Shown piece by piece: positions 36,280 to 45,562 of a stretch of DNA of 64,000 nt (position 1 is its first letter; each line of letters starts with the position of its first letter). The DNA comes from Sphingorhabdus sp. YGSMI21 (lineage in GTDB: Bacteria > Pseudomonadota > Alphaproteobacteria > Sphingomonadales > Sphingomonadaceae): assembly GCF_002776575.1 (NCBI RefSeq), contig NZ_CP022548.1, positions 3,800,177 through 3,864,176 on the forward strand. Direction: 5' to 3'. The notes beneath the pieces are model-generated. The model made no database searches. It saw only the letters and a program-made list of their open reading frames with translations, and was not told where the DNA came from. The translations under genes and the position numbers were made by a program.

Positions 36280-37068
36280 TTACGATCTATTGTGAATATC
36301 CGTGTATTCGCTATTGTTAAATTTCCTAAAAGAAACTTCTATATCCGATGTAGGAAGTATTTGACTTACCTTGGCAAATGAGACAGCTGAACTAATATGG
36401 TCAACTAAAGCATCAACAGCATCCTGAGACTTTCGCGATAGTGCTAGATCAAATATTTTTTTATGTTCGGCATGTACTAATTGTCCTGGGTTCTGCCGTG
36501 AAGTATATGTCAGGCGACGATATCTTTCGGATTGCCGGTATAGGATATCTCGAAAACGCAATGTCCACATAGAGTCGCAAGCAGAAACTAGAGCTTCGTG
36601 AAATTCACGGTTCCGCATCTCCCAATGGCCAAAAGTATCCTCTCCCGCCTCATCTAGACGTTGCTCAGCCAAGGTTAATTGATGAAAGGCTTGCACTACA
36701 CGCCCTTCCCAATCGTCACCCCCGTTGGCAATACTTGCCTGAAAGGCGGAAACTTCGAGCAGCAGCCGTGTATTCACCAAGTCCTGAAAATCCTCGATTG
36801 ACATCGGAGCAACGGAAAAACCGCGTTGCGCATTGGCGACAACCAAGCCGTCCGATACAAGGAGAGACAATGCCTCGCGGATCGTCCCCGTGCTGACACC
36901 ATAGCGCGCGCTAAGTGGTTCCAACTTTATCTTTGATCCAGGAGGAAACGTCCCGTGCACAATATCTTCGCCGAGATCACGGTATGCACGCTCGATCAAG
37001 CTCTTGGGTTTGCCACCCGAAAGCTCCTTACTCTGCCGCAGTGCAACTGTTTTATCGGTCATGCTCAC
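36280..37068 (-). CDS. GntR-family regulator (FCD/FadR subgroup)
   Basis: A 262-residue regulator: winged helix (about residues 22-90: SLIERAYRDLGEDIVHGTFPPGSKIKLEPLSARYGVSTGTIREALSLLVSDGLVVANAQRGFSVAPM) and an all-helical FCD effector domain (about 95-245) with the metal/ligand residues in EMRNREFHEALVSACDS and HAEHKKIFDLALSR (D/H-x3-H-type sites). It sits 24 bases upstream of the dioxygenase alpha gene on the same strand, so it is probably the first gene of that transcript or directly controls its promoter. The 3' half is AT-rich like the beta subunit gene. FCD regulators usually repress until a carboxylic acid binds. Confidence 0.93.
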   Translation of the reverse strand: MSMTDKTVALRQSKELSGGKPKSLIERAYRDLGEDIVHGTFPPGSKIKLEPLSARYGVSTGTIREALSLLVSDGLVVANAQRGFSVAPMSIEDFQDLVNTRLLLEVSAFQASIANGGDDWEGRVVQAFHQLTLAEQRLDEAGEDTFGHWEMRNREFHEALVSACDSMWTLRFRDILYRQSERYRRLTYTSRQNPGQLVHAEHKKIFDLALSRKSQDAVDALVDHISSAVSFAKVSQILPTSDIEVSFRKFNNSEYTDIHNRS

Positions 37069-37159
37069 CAGTCATCTCCTAATATCATCGAGTCGTTGAA
37101 TTTGTTCCCTTTCCAATTTTTATCGATATTTTGAAATTTGTCAAAAATTCTAACCCTTA

Positions 37160-39070
37160 TCATGACTGCGACTCTGGCAAGCCGTAGCGGGCTAAAACTG
37201 CAACGATCTCTTGAAGGACAGATGAGTCTTCTATCGTTGGCGGAATTGTCCAAGCTTCCCCATTCGCAATTTTCCGGATCGTTGCGCGCAAAATCTTTCC
37301 GGATCTGGTCTTTGGCAGTTGCTTTACCTCGAGAATTGCCCTTGGCGTTGCGATTGGGCCAATCCTATTACGCACTGCGGACACAGCATTTGCGCAGATA
37401 TCTTTTGACCTGGCCGATGAACCATCCGTAACGACGCAGAAACCCAGCGGCACTTCGCCTTTGATCGCGTCTGTAACGCCGATCACAGCGCATTCCGCGA
37501 CTTCGCGCACGGTAGACATGGCTTCTTCGATCGTACCAGTAGAAAGCCTGTGCCCAGCAACATTGATAATGTCGTCGGTCCGGCTCATGATATAGACATA
37601 ACCTTCCTCATCTACATATCCGGCATCGCCGGTCATGTAGTGCCCCGGAAATTCAGAAAGATAGGTTTTGCGAAAGACGGGGTGGTCGTTCCACAAGGTC
37701 TGCAATGCACCAGGCGGCAAGGGTAATTTGACCGCTATCGAACCGGTATGGCCGACAGGAACAGACGCTCCTTCAGGATCAAGGATGCGGATATCATACC
37801 CCGGCATGGGTACCGCGGCCGAGCCATATTTGACAGGAAGAGCGCCTAACCCAATAGGATTTGCAGTCATTGGCCAACCGGTCTCGGTCTGCCACCAATT
37901 GTCCATGACTGGAATTCCAAGAGCATGTTCCGCCCATTGGATTACGCTAGGATCACCCCGCTCGCCGCCGATGTAGACAGCCCGCAGCGACGAAAGGTCG
38001 TAATCCCCTGGCAATCGACCTTCCGGATCCTCCTTGCGGATGGCTCGCAGCGCTGTAGGGGCCGTAAATAGCAAGTTGACGTTATGCTGAGAAACCACTC
38101 GCCAAAATGTTCCGGCGTCAGGAGTGAAAACCGGCTTTCCTTCAAAAACCACTGTTGCACAGCCAGCCAACAACGGGCCATACACAATATAAGAGTGCCC
38201 AACGACCCACCCCAAGTCAGATGCTGCCCAATAGACATCACCTGCGGCCATGTCGAAGATATGCTTCATCGACCAGACCAAGGCAACCTGATACCCGCCT
38301 TGCTGCCGGACAACCCCCTTGGGCTTTCCTGTCGTTCCTGAAGTATAGAGAATGTAAAGCGGGTCTATACTTGCTACTTCCACGCAGGCTGGTCTGTCAC
38401 TGCGCGACAATGCTTGCGCCCATTCCGTGTCCCAGTCACGGTCTCGATCGTTATCCAGTTCGCAAACGAGTTGTGGGCGTTGGAGAATTATTGTTGCCCG
38501 GGGCTTGTGAAGACTGTTAGCTATCGCCTCGTCGATCAGCGGCTTGTAGGCAATGACGCGATTTGGCTCTAGCCCGCAGGATGCTGAGACAATGACTTTC
38601 GGCTCGGCATCTTCAATTCGAATGGAAAGTTCATGCGCGGCGAACCCGCCAAATACAACGGAATGGACTGCCCCCAAGCGAGCACATGCCAGCATGGCGA
38701 TGACCGCTTCGGCAATCATGGGCATATAGATAATGACACGATCACCCTTCACCACGTCATGGCTGCGCAACACCGACGAAAACACTTCGACCGCATCCAG
38801 GAGATCAGAAAAGGTATAAGTGCGGCTTATGCCCAGAATAGCACTGTCGTAGATTAGCGCAGTGTCATCGCCGCGACCCGCCAGTACATGCCGGTCAACC
38901 GCGTTCCAGCAAGCATTGCAGGTTCCATCGGAAAACCAAAGGGCCAGACCTTCTTCGTCGATTTCGTTTTTCGTAGGCTGCTTGATCCAATCGATTGACT
39001 CCGCAGCCTTGGCCCAGAAGCCATCGGCATCCGTCTTCCAGGCCTCGTAAGTTGCGGGGTAGTTTGACAT
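37160..39070 (-). CDS. prpE: Propionyl-CoA synthetase-like acyl-CoA ligase
   Basis: Activates a short carboxylic acid with ATP and CoA. A 636-residue adenylate-forming enzyme of the Acs/PrpE group: MPMIAEAVIAMLACARLGAVHSVVFGGFAAHEL, the P-loop YTSGTTGKPKGV, DLGWVVGHSYIVYGPLLAG, DNWWQTETGWPM, TGDAGYVDEEGY, RTDDIINVAGHRLSTGTIEEA and the acetylatable Lys in LPKTRSGKILRAT. The N-terminus YEAWKTDADGFWAKAAESIDW and GEVPLG features fit PrpE better than Acs. In this cluster it could capture the acid released by the meta-cleavage hydrolase, which hints at an ethyl- or isopropyl-type substituent; a role in propionate use in general is the alternative. An upstream start (23 codons) is not favoured. Confidence 0.9.
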   Translation of the reverse strand: MSNYPATYEAWKTDADGFWAKAAESIDWIKQPTKNEIDEEGLALWFSDGTCNACWNAVDRHVLAGRGDDTALIYDSAILGISRTYTFSDLLDAVEVFSSVLRSHDVVKGDRVIIYMPMIAEAVIAMLACARLGAVHSVVFGGFAAHELSIRIEDAEPKVIVSASCGLEPNRVIAYKPLIDEAIANSLHKPRATIILQRPQLVCELDNDRDRDWDTEWAQALSRSDRPACVEVASIDPLYILYTSGTTGKPKGVVRQQGGYQVALVWSMKHIFDMAAGDVYWAASDLGWVVGHSYIVYGPLLAGCATVVFEGKPVFTPDAGTFWRVVSQHNVNLLFTAPTALRAIRKEDPEGRLPGDYDLSSLRAVYIGGERGDPSVIQWAEHALGIPVMDNWWQTETGWPMTANPIGLGALPVKYGSAAVPMPGYDIRILDPEGASVPVGHTGSIAVKLPLPPGALQTLWNDHPVFRKTYLSEFPGHYMTGDAGYVDEEGYVYIMSRTDDIINVAGHRLSTGTIEEAMSTVREVAECAVIGVTDAIKGEVPLGFCVVTDGSSARSKDICANAVSAVRNRIGPIATPRAILEVKQLPKTRSGKILRATIRKIANGEAWTIPPTIEDSSVLQEIVAVLARYGLPESQS

Positions 39071-39086
39071 AAATTTCCTAGCCGAT

Positions 39087-40079
39087 TCAAATATTAAGTG
39101 CGACGTTGCCGACAGCATGGCCGGTCTCGACAAGTTCATGCGCCTGAACGATGGATTCCAGTGGAAACACGCTCGCGATATTGTGAATGATTCCGTCCGT
39201 CGAAATCAACTCGTTGACTCCTTCCGAAATCTCTCGACGTCTCGCCTTGGTCAAATGATAGAGAATAAAGAAATCGAACCCGATATTCTTCAGGATGGAT
39301 TTTGAGAACGGCACCTTGAACTCACGTTCGGAACTGCCGTAAGCGACTACGCGGCCTTCTTTTGCCAGCGCAGCAACATCAAGATCGACGTTAGTAGAAA
39401 GGTCCACTTCTACGATAAGATCGACTCCATGTCCTTCGGTCGCGCCCTGGATCACGCGCAGCGTATCGTCTTGCTGATAATTAATGGCTACATCCGCGCC
39501 TGCGGACAAAGCCAGTTCAGCTTTTTCAGGGCTACTGACCGTGGTCAGTATTCGAGCAGCCCCAAGCCTCCGAGCGAACTGGATTGCGTAATGTCCGACG
39601 CAGCCCGCGCCGCCAGCAATCAATACGTTCTTCCCGTGAAGGTCTCCGTTTAAGGTGAGTGCGTGCAAAGCAGTCGATGCGGGGATACCCAGGCAGGCAC
39701 CTACCTCGAATGGTATGCGGTCAGGCAAGGCTGCTATAAAATCTTCAGGCACGACAACGAATTCAGCCGCAGTGCCAGTAGTGCGACCCCATGCAGCGTT
39801 ATATATCCACACACGCTGGCCGATTCGATCAGGGTTAACACCTTTGCCAACAGCCTCGATTACTCCTGCACCGTCACTGTGTGGTGTACGGGGGAATGGC
39901 CAAGCAGAAGGTATATGCCCGCCTCTGACCTTGACGTCCGATGGGTTTACCCCTGAAGCTTTCAGCCTGACGAGAACCTCGCCCGCATTTGGGGCTGGCA
40001 TTGGCATATCCACCAAGGACAGCACCTCTGATGCTTCACCGATTTTTCCGTATTGGACAGATCTCATCGTCGAATCCAT
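39087..40079 (-). CDS. NADPH-dependent MDR-family oxidoreductase (quinone reductase-like)
   Basis: A 330-residue medium-chain dehydrogenase/reductase without the structural or catalytic zinc Cys residues, so of the quinone oxidoreductase/enoyl reductase type. Seen: GEVLVRLKASGVNPSDVKVRGG, FPRTPHSDGAGVIEAVGKGV, VGQRVWIYNAAWGR, GIPASTALHAL, the cofactor motif NVLIAGGAGCVGHYAIQFARRLGA and a C-terminal VFPLESIVQAHELVETGHAVGNVALNI. 16 bases upstream of the acyl-CoA ligase on the same strand, so co-transcribed. Possible roles are reduction of an enone or quinone side product; substrate unknown. A start four codons later (MRSVQYG) is equally possible. Confidence 0.9.
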   Translation of the reverse strand: MDSTMRSVQYGKIGEASEVLSLVDMPMPAPNAGEVLVRLKASGVNPSDVKVRGGHIPSAWPFPRTPHSDGAGVIEAVGKGVNPDRIGQRVWIYNAAWGRTTGTAAEFVVVPEDFIAALPDRIPFEVGACLGIPASTALHALTLNGDLHGKNVLIAGGAGCVGHYAIQFARRLGAARILTTVSSPEKAELALSAGADVAINYQQDDTLRVIQGATEGHGVDLIVEVDLSTNVDLDVAALAKEGRVVAYGSSEREFKVPFSKSILKNIGFDFFILYHLTKARRREISEGVNELISTDGIIHNIASVFPLESIVQAHELVETGHAVGNVALNI

Positions 40080-40194
40080 TCACATTATATCTAGGTGTTT
40101 CCTGGCGGTTCCTCGACCAATCACCCAGGGCAGGGCAGATCGGTCGGTCGCCTCCCCACAAATCGAAATCACGAAATGCGGGGAGGGCTTACCA

Positions 40195-42723
40195 TTAGAA
40201 CTTAGCCTTAAACGAAACGCCCCAGGTCCGCGGCATTCCGGCATAGCGTACCAAGCTATCCAAGGGCAGTTGCACGCTGTTCCAGTAGTATTTGTTCCCA
40301 ATATTGCGCACGAACAGATCGAATTGGTAATTGTCATCATTGGTCATGACGGCAAGGTTAGTATCGAACAGTGGGTAGCCGTCGATCCTGAACAAAGGAT
40401 CACCCTCAAGATCGCCGCGAGACGAGCTTGAATAGCGGCCATTCGCAGTCAAACGCGCATTGAGGTTAGGCCCAACATCAAAGCCATAAGTCAGCGTACC
40501 ATTCAGCTGAAATTTTGGCGTGAAAGGGAAGCTAGCCCCTGCAAAATCCCTTGCTTGACCAAAATCATTGAAACCTGAATAAGTGTCGATCTTCGCGTTA
40601 AGATAGGTAGCAGTAACCCTGGCATCCAATCCCCTGAACAACGGCACGGAGAGTTCACCTTCGATACCGAAGATATGTGATTTCGGAATGTTCTTGATAC
40701 TATTCAAAGTCACGTAGACAGGATCAGGAGTATTCACAAACAACTGCTTGTCACGGTAGTCATAGTAGAATGCTGATGTGTTGAAGATCATGCCTCGAGC
40801 CGGGCTGGTCTTGATCCCAACCTCGAAAGCGCGAACCTCTTCCTGCTTTGCCGGATCATACTGCGGTGCGACGTTTGCATTGATATTGGGAAAAGCCCCA
40901 GACTTGAAGCCTCGCGCTGCCGATGCGTAAATCAGTACGTCGTCGTTGACATGATAATCCAAAGCAATGCGACCAGAGAGATTGTCTTCGTCCAGTACCT
41001 TGCTCACCATGCCCTGGGCATTGACCCCGAAGGGCACAAGATCAGCGAGATAAGTCACACATCCGCCGGGTTGCACATTTGCCCCGAATGGTGTCGCATA
41101 ATTGAAAAATGCATTCCAGGAAGCGGCAATGCTGTTATCGCCCTGATCCTTCGAGCAGCCCGAAAATTCAGCCTTGTCCTTGGTATAGCGCATCCCAAAG
41201 GTGAGATTGAGTTGATCGTTTAGTTTGTATTCTACCTGACCAAACACGGCTTTGGACGTGACCGTCTGATTGATCAGGTTTTCCCAGTCGCGAAAACCCC
41301 ATTGAATGTCTTCCAACTGAGCTGTCGTGGTACTGGGCGGTGCGGATAACAGGCCGAAGGTTCTGACCAGAGCGACCGTACTAATAGTTGCACCCCAACT
41401 TTTGTCATTCTCGCGAATCTTGTCACGAGCAAAGAAGGCACCTGCGACCCAATGCAAGCGGTCAGAATCGCCGCTGAGCCGTAATTCCTGAGAGAAGGAC
41501 TTGATCGAGCCTTCGCCCAGACCAATCAGGTTTTCGATATCCCAGCCGCCCGTATCATACCCTTCATGTCGAGTGAAATGAGCATAGCTGGTAAGTGATG
41601 TCAGCTTGATGGCGTCCGTGACATTTACCTCACCGCGCAACGCAAATGACAGCATTTCATTATTCTTGCGGAAATCGAGTGGAGCCGGGGTGAAATTATT
41701 CCCCCCTCCATTCATACCGCCCCATGGAAGATTTTGTATGACCCAATTTGCCTGCTTTCCACTGGTCGGCGTGTAAGACTGGCTGAAAATTTCAGTGGGC
41801 AGCCCTAAACCCGGTGCTGCAGCCTGCCATTCGGCTGGTGTGTTCAGTCCGAGAAACGCAATGAGCCCTCTGGGGAACGCGGCAATTGATTGCCCCGCCT
41901 GAGTGTCGGATTTATCTTTCCACCAATTTGCGGTAAGCAGGAATTTGGCGCTGTCCGAAGGTTCCCAACCTAATGAAAAACGTGCTGCAGCCTTGTCCAC
42001 CTTGCCAAGACGCTGGCCGTGGGTGACGCTGACCTGCCAACCCTTATCAGCGCGCTGGATATCGAACGCCAGACGCGCATTGAGATTTGGAGCGATTCCG
42101 CCATTAAGGAACCCTTCCACCCCATACGATTGGTAGCTGCCAGCAGACAGTTTGACTTCGCCACTCTGATCGGAAGTTGGTTTGTTGGCGATACTGTTGA
42201 TCAGACCACCCGTCGTGTTCCGGCCATACAATGTGCCTTGAGGGCCTTTCAGAACTTCAACCCGACTGAGGTCGAGCGACAGACCCTCTGTCATGATCGG
42301 GTAGGGATATGCAATTTCGTCAAGGTAGACGCCGACGGGAGAAGAAGTAGACATGTTGGGAGTGTTGAAACCGACTCCTCGCAATGTATAGATCGGAGGT
42401 CCGCGGAATGATTTGGCTACGGTGAAGCCAGGCACAAGGGTGGCAATGTCCTTGACATCAACGACCCCAAGGGCTTCCATCTGGCCTGCGCCGAACGCAG
42501 CAATTGCAATGCCTATATCCTGAGTGTTTTGATCACGCTTTTGAGCGGTCACAACGATCTCGCCAAATGGCGTATCATCTGCGGCCACCTCCGCGTTGCC
42601 GTCACCGTTTTCTATGGCCTGCGCGAATGTCGAAGACGGGATTAACACCGAAGCCATCAAGCCAATTTTGGCGAGCCTCACAGCCGATTGCAGTCGTGCA
42701 TTGGGCGATAGAACTGGTTTCAT
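40195..42723 (-). CDS. TonB-dependent outer-membrane receptor
   Basis: An 842-residue outer-membrane transporter with a signal peptide (MKPVLSPNARLQSAVRLAKIGLMASVLIPSSTFAQAI), TonB-box-like segment and plug domain (about residues 50-165: GEIVVTAQKRDQNTQDIGIAIAAFGAGQMEALGVVDVKDIATLVPGFTV... RVEVLKGPQGTLYGRNTTGGLINSIANKP) and a 22-strand barrel ending in the aromatic-terminated WGVSFKAKF. GGAGGGGAG lies before the ATG; a longer frame adds 34 residues with no support. The GPQGTLYGRNTTGG type is abundant in sphingomonads and often imports aromatic or steroid compounds. The location at the head of the minus-strand cargo suggests it takes up the pathway's substrate. Confidence 0.95.
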   Translation of the reverse strand: MKPVLSPNARLQSAVRLAKIGLMASVLIPSSTFAQAIENGDGNAEVAADDTPFGEIVVTAQKRDQNTQDIGIAIAAFGAGQMEALGVVDVKDIATLVPGFTVAKSFRGPPIYTLRGVGFNTPNMSTSSPVGVYLDEIAYPYPIMTEGLSLDLSRVEVLKGPQGTLYGRNTTGGLINSIANKPTSDQSGEVKLSAGSYQSYGVEGFLNGGIAPNLNARLAFDIQRADKGWQVSVTHGQRLGKVDKAAARFSLGWEPSDSAKFLLTANWWKDKSDTQAGQSIAAFPRGLIAFLGLNTPAEWQAAAPGLGLPTEIFSQSYTPTSGKQANWVIQNLPWGGMNGGGNNFTPAPLDFRKNNEMLSFALRGEVNVTDAIKLTSLTSYAHFTRHEGYDTGGWDIENLIGLGEGSIKSFSQELRLSGDSDRLHWVAGAFFARDKIRENDKSWGATISTVALVRTFGLLSAPPSTTTAQLEDIQWGFRDWENLINQTVTSKAVFGQVEYKLNDQLNLTFGMRYTKDKAEFSGCSKDQGDNSIAASWNAFFNYATPFGANVQPGGCVTYLADLVPFGVNAQGMVSKVLDEDNLSGRIALDYHVNDDVLIYASAARGFKSGAFPNINANVAPQYDPAKQEEVRAFEVGIKTSPARGMIFNTSAFYYDYRDKQLFVNTPDPVYVTLNSIKNIPKSHIFGIEGELSVPLFRGLDARVTATYLNAKIDTYSGFNDFGQARDFAGASFPFTPKFQLNGTLTYGFDVGPNLNARLTANGRYSSSSRGDLEGDPLFRIDGYPLFDTNLAVMTNDDNYQFDLFVRNIGNKYYWNSVQLPLDSLVRYAGMPRTWGVSFKAKF

Positions 42724-43002
42724 TAAAAACTCCCCTCCTGATGTTTCCTCGTTCGAACTGTCATTGTGACATGGTCGATCTAAATACGAGTCGCCTCCTA
42801 ATATTCCTTTTAATAATAATGTCAATATTTTTAGAAGAAGGAATTTTGTGGTAATGCTATCAGCCAGCGAGAAAGCTTCTCTGGGAAGTCAATTGATAGG
42901 CGGTCAGAACCCTGTGGTTTCCTGGCACACCCTCCTCTATATTTGCCGTGGAACTTGTCATTGACTCCATCTCCGGATAATTCCGCGCTATGACATTTGG
43001 AA

Positions 43003-44001
43003 ATGCTTCAGACTCGGTTGACTCGCCAATTAGGACTCTCGGCGCCGCTGTGCCTTGCCCCGATGGCGCTTGCATCAGGCGGGGCCTTGGCAGCCGCGTG
43101 GGCCCGTTCTGGAACACTCGCGCTGGTTGGCGGCGGCTATGGTGAACTTGAGTGGGTTAGGCGCGAATACTGCATTGCGGTAAGCAAACTGGTGGCAATA
43201 CCGAGCGGCCTTTCCCGCCTTGGCTGCGGATTCATTACCTGGAGGCTGGCACAGGATGGCAGCGCCTTCGATTGGCTGCTGGATCAGCAGGCGAAGCCTG
43301 CGGCAGTCATGCTATCATTCGGTGATCCAACCCCCTGGATAAAACGCCTCGCGGATCGTGGCATACCAGCTATTTGCCAGATTCAGCGTGCCGACCAACT
43401 CAAGGCAGTGTTAGACGCGGGCGCCTCCATCGTTGTCGCGCAAGGCAGTGAGGCCGGAGGCCACGGAATGAATTCCTCGCTGGGGCGGGGCACCTTCACT
43501 CTTGTGCCGGAGCTTGCCGATATCCTTGCCGGCGTTTCCCCCAATACACTGCTCATCGCAGCAGGAGGCATCAGTGACGGACGAGGGCTCGCCGCTAGCC
43601 TGATGCTGGGTGCGGATGGTGCCATGATCGGCAGCCGTGCTTGGGCAACACTGGAAAGCATGGCTTCAATCAGGGCAAAGCAGGTTGCCCTCGCCACAAC
43701 GGGTGATGAGACCATTCGGAGCGGCATATTCGACATATTGCGAGGAAAATCCTGGCCGAGGCCATATGACTTTCGCGCCCTGCGAAACTCGATTCATCGC
43801 GAATGGGAGGGGCGTGAAACGGCGCTCTTGGCCAATCCCAATGAAGCTAGGCATGGATATGAACAAGCTGTCAAAGCGGAGGACTACGACTTGGCTCACA
43901 TCCCGATTGGCGAATGTGTCGGCTCAATCAATGATATACCTTCGAGTGCGGAGTTAATTACTCGCATTGTTGATGATGCGATTAAGAGGCTCTCGCACTG
44001 A
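43003..44001 (+). CDS. Nitronate monooxygenase-like FMN protein
   Basis: A 332-residue TIM-barrel flavoprotein of the nitronate monooxygenase / 2-nitropropane dioxygenase superfamily, which also includes FabK enoyl reductases. Seen: SAPLCLAPMALASGGALAAAWARSGTLALVGGGYG, WLLDQQAKPAAVMLSFGDPTPWIKRLADRGIPAICQI, AGASIVVAQGSEAGGHG (the FMN-loop hallmark), LLIAAGGISDGRGLAASLMLGADGAMIGSRAWAT and a C-terminal helical part. The catalytic His is in GGHG. It is plus-strand, divergent from the TonB receptor gene. Substrate unknown: it may detoxify nitronates or reduce an enone. The ATG used has no clear ribosome site; a TTG two codons earlier is the alternative. Confidence 0.88.
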   Translation: MLQTRLTRQLGLSAPLCLAPMALASGGALAAAWARSGTLALVGGGYGELEWVRREYCIAVSKLVAIPSGLSRLGCGFITWRLAQDGSAFDWLLDQQAKPAAVMLSFGDPTPWIKRLADRGIPAICQIQRADQLKAVLDAGASIVVAQGSEAGGHGMNSSLGRGTFTLVPELADILAGVSPNTLLIAAGGISDGRGLAASLMLGADGAMIGSRAWATLESMASIRAKQVALATTGDETIRSGIFDILRGKSWPRPYDFRALRNSIHREWEGRETALLANPNEARHGYEQAVKAEDYDLAHIPIGECVGSINDIPSSAELITRIVDDAIKRLSH

Positions 44002-44388
44002 ATCACTAACCGGCTTGGACTTGTAACGGTCGTCTAATCGCATCCCCGTCAAGAGGGATTTTTCACATATTTCCGCACTCTACGCTTGGAGATCGTAGCG
44101 ATGGGTATTCGGGTCTGCGCTTTCTGGTTTGATTGCACCGGGACGCGTCGTTTGCCAGGAACACGGTCGTCTACGCGGTCGAGACGTGCTCGCCGCATGA
44201 TAGGTTTCGTAAGGAGGGATCTTGCCAATGTTTAGTTCGCATTTTACCGATATGGCACTTGCAGCCGTTACAACGCAATGATCCAGTCCGCGTCCCGGCA
44301 GGGACGGCTCGGTGCGCCCAAAGCGTTGGCGCAAACGATAAAGCAGATTTTAACTCAGTCAGTTATCCTTTCTATTGTGTTGCGCACC
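44002..44388. other. Gene-free stretch, probable mobile-element debris
   Basis: No gene with convincing start, ribosome site or recognisable translation on either strand. The right end (from about 44340) adjoins the 3' end of the IS110-type remnant and may include that element's terminus. Confidence 0.4.
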
Positions 44389-44871
44389 TCATGCAGCAGC
44401 ACCGGCTGAACGATTGAACAGTTCGCCAGTCTTAAGCATGGTATGCATGATGACCGCAAGTTTGCGCGCAACCGCGACAGCCGCTCGCTTAAACCCGATC
44501 TTCTCCCTGAGCTTTACGCCCCAACTGCGCAAAACGCTGTCTGCTGTCGTCCGCGTGAGGATCACCATCGCGGCTTCATACAGCAATGCGCGTAAGTGAG
44601 TATCACCACGCTTCGAGATGCGCCCGGCATAGTCGACCTCACCTGATTGGTAGCGTCTGGTGGTCAAGCCGATCCAGGCACCGACAGAGCGCGACTTGGC
44701 AAAGTTGGCCGGATCCTCGATCGCTGCAATAAAGGACGACGCTGTTACCACGCCGATACCGGGTACCCGCAGGCGTACCTCCCCATGCAGCACCTTCAAG
44801 CGGTATTTTGGTGCCCAGACAATGTGATAAGGGTGATGAAAAGCCGTGTGAGACCCACGTGAATATGGCAT
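44389..44871 (-). pseudogene. Chimeric transposase: IS200 TnpA start fused to IS110 C-terminus
   Basis: The first 36 residues (MPYSRGSHTAFHHPYHIVWAPKYRLKVLHGEVRLRV) are the start of an IS200-type TnpA, nearly identical to the intact one in this window. They continue in frame into an IS110/IS1111 transposase C-terminal domain: PGIGVVTASSFIAAIEDPANFAKSRSVGAWIGLTTRRYQSGEVDYAGRISKRGDTHLRALLYEAAMVILTR...RAAVAVARKLAVIMHTMLKTGELF. The HUH motif and Tyr of TnpA and the DEDD part of IS110 are both missing, so neither activity is possible. The junction at about 44763 marks a deletion joining the two elements. Confidence 0.88.
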
Positions 44872-45006
44872 AAGCACTATCCTCCAGAAAATGACTTCGC
44901 CTGCGAGCCGGTCATTTTCTGGAGGATAGTGCTGAGCAAACAAAAATGGCTGAAGCCTCTTACCAGCTAGAAGCTGGTGGGTTTACTCCAAAGGTGAGAC
45001 ACTAAA
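44763..45006 (-). mobile_element. Left end of a second IS200-type element
   Basis: Keeps the tnpA start, a 23-bp perfect inverted repeat directly before it (44873-44895 and 44911-44933), the subterminal hairpin ACCAGCTAGAAGCTGGT and the terminal GAGACACTAAA (44996-45006), matching the end of the intact element at 21470-21480. The other end is lost to the IS110 fusion. Same orientation as the intact element, 23.5 kb away, so the two ends bracket the catabolic cargo. Confidence 0.8.
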
Positions 45007-45073
45007 ATTCTTTACTCATAAATCCGGGCAATTATCTTTAGGCGGCCATCTTCAAACCATTTTACCCTGCGTG

Positions 45074-45265
45074 TCAGAGAAGGAGGCTGCGTTCACGAAT
45101 CATCGCCCCAGCCTTTTTGAACACGGCGACATCCAAGCCTATCTCGGCAGCCATGCGGACAACCGCACCGGTGAGACCGCCGTATTCTGAACGCCGCCCG
45201 GCTTCGAGGTCCCGCATCATGGATCTCGTTCCATCATCAGGAGAGCTCGCGACGAAAACCAGTCA
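45074..45265 (-). pseudogene. C-terminal remnant of a ketopantoate reductase-like gene
   Basis: The minus-strand translation ASSPDDGTRSMMRDLEAGRRSEYGGLTGAVVRMAAEIGLDVAVFKKAGAMIRERSLLL followed by TGA matches the C-terminal domain of the ApbA/PanE family, where S-S-M-x-x-D-x-E-x-G-R-x-T/S-E-x-x-x-x-x-G-x-V-V is conserved. An in-frame TGA precedes it and no N-terminal Rossmann domain follows upstream, so it is a fragment. In relatives, such genes accompany catabolic clusters; here it is debris left from another cargo arrangement. Confidence 0.7.
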
Positions 45266-45404
45266 GCGTCGTCGGCAGTCCGACGGCGAATCGATACCTA
45301 CCTTCAATTTCAGTCCGCAAACTTCTGACATAACTCCATCAGAATGTCGGTCGATGCAGCACTCGCAATTCCGGCCTTGTGTAAAATATTAGCTAGAAGC
45401 TCAG

Positions 45405-45562
45405 CAGTTGACGTCCCCCTTGTTTTTTCCTGCGGTTTGAATGAGAGCGGTCATGCGCTTCTCGATTATGCTGCCTACTGGCGCGAAGATCGTGACAATC
45501 CTGCGCTCAAGCGTTTCTTCACGCTGCTTGATGAACACTATCCCGCTCCCGAAGCTTTCTGA
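45405..45562 (+). pseudogene. C-terminal remnant of a LysR-type regulator
   Basis: VDVPLVFSCGLNESGHALLDYAAYWREDRDNPALKRFFTLLDEHYPAPEAF then TGA. The YWREDRDNPALKRFFTLLDEHYP ending corresponds to the FWCKDNENPALRRFFELIEERYA ending of the intact LysR at the other side of the cargo. Only the last 50 or so codons remain. It converges on, and overlaps by 25 bases, the DUF2274 gene. A LysR gene next to trbI-DUF2274 is a common arrangement in alphaproteobacterial Trb-type elements, so this is probably the original backbone gene. Confidence 0.75.

Noticed and set aside
43003-44001. FabK-type enoyl-ACP reductase
   Set aside because: Same superfamily, but length, N-terminus and lack of neighbouring fatty-acid genes do not support it; kept as nitronate monooxygenase-like with substrate open.
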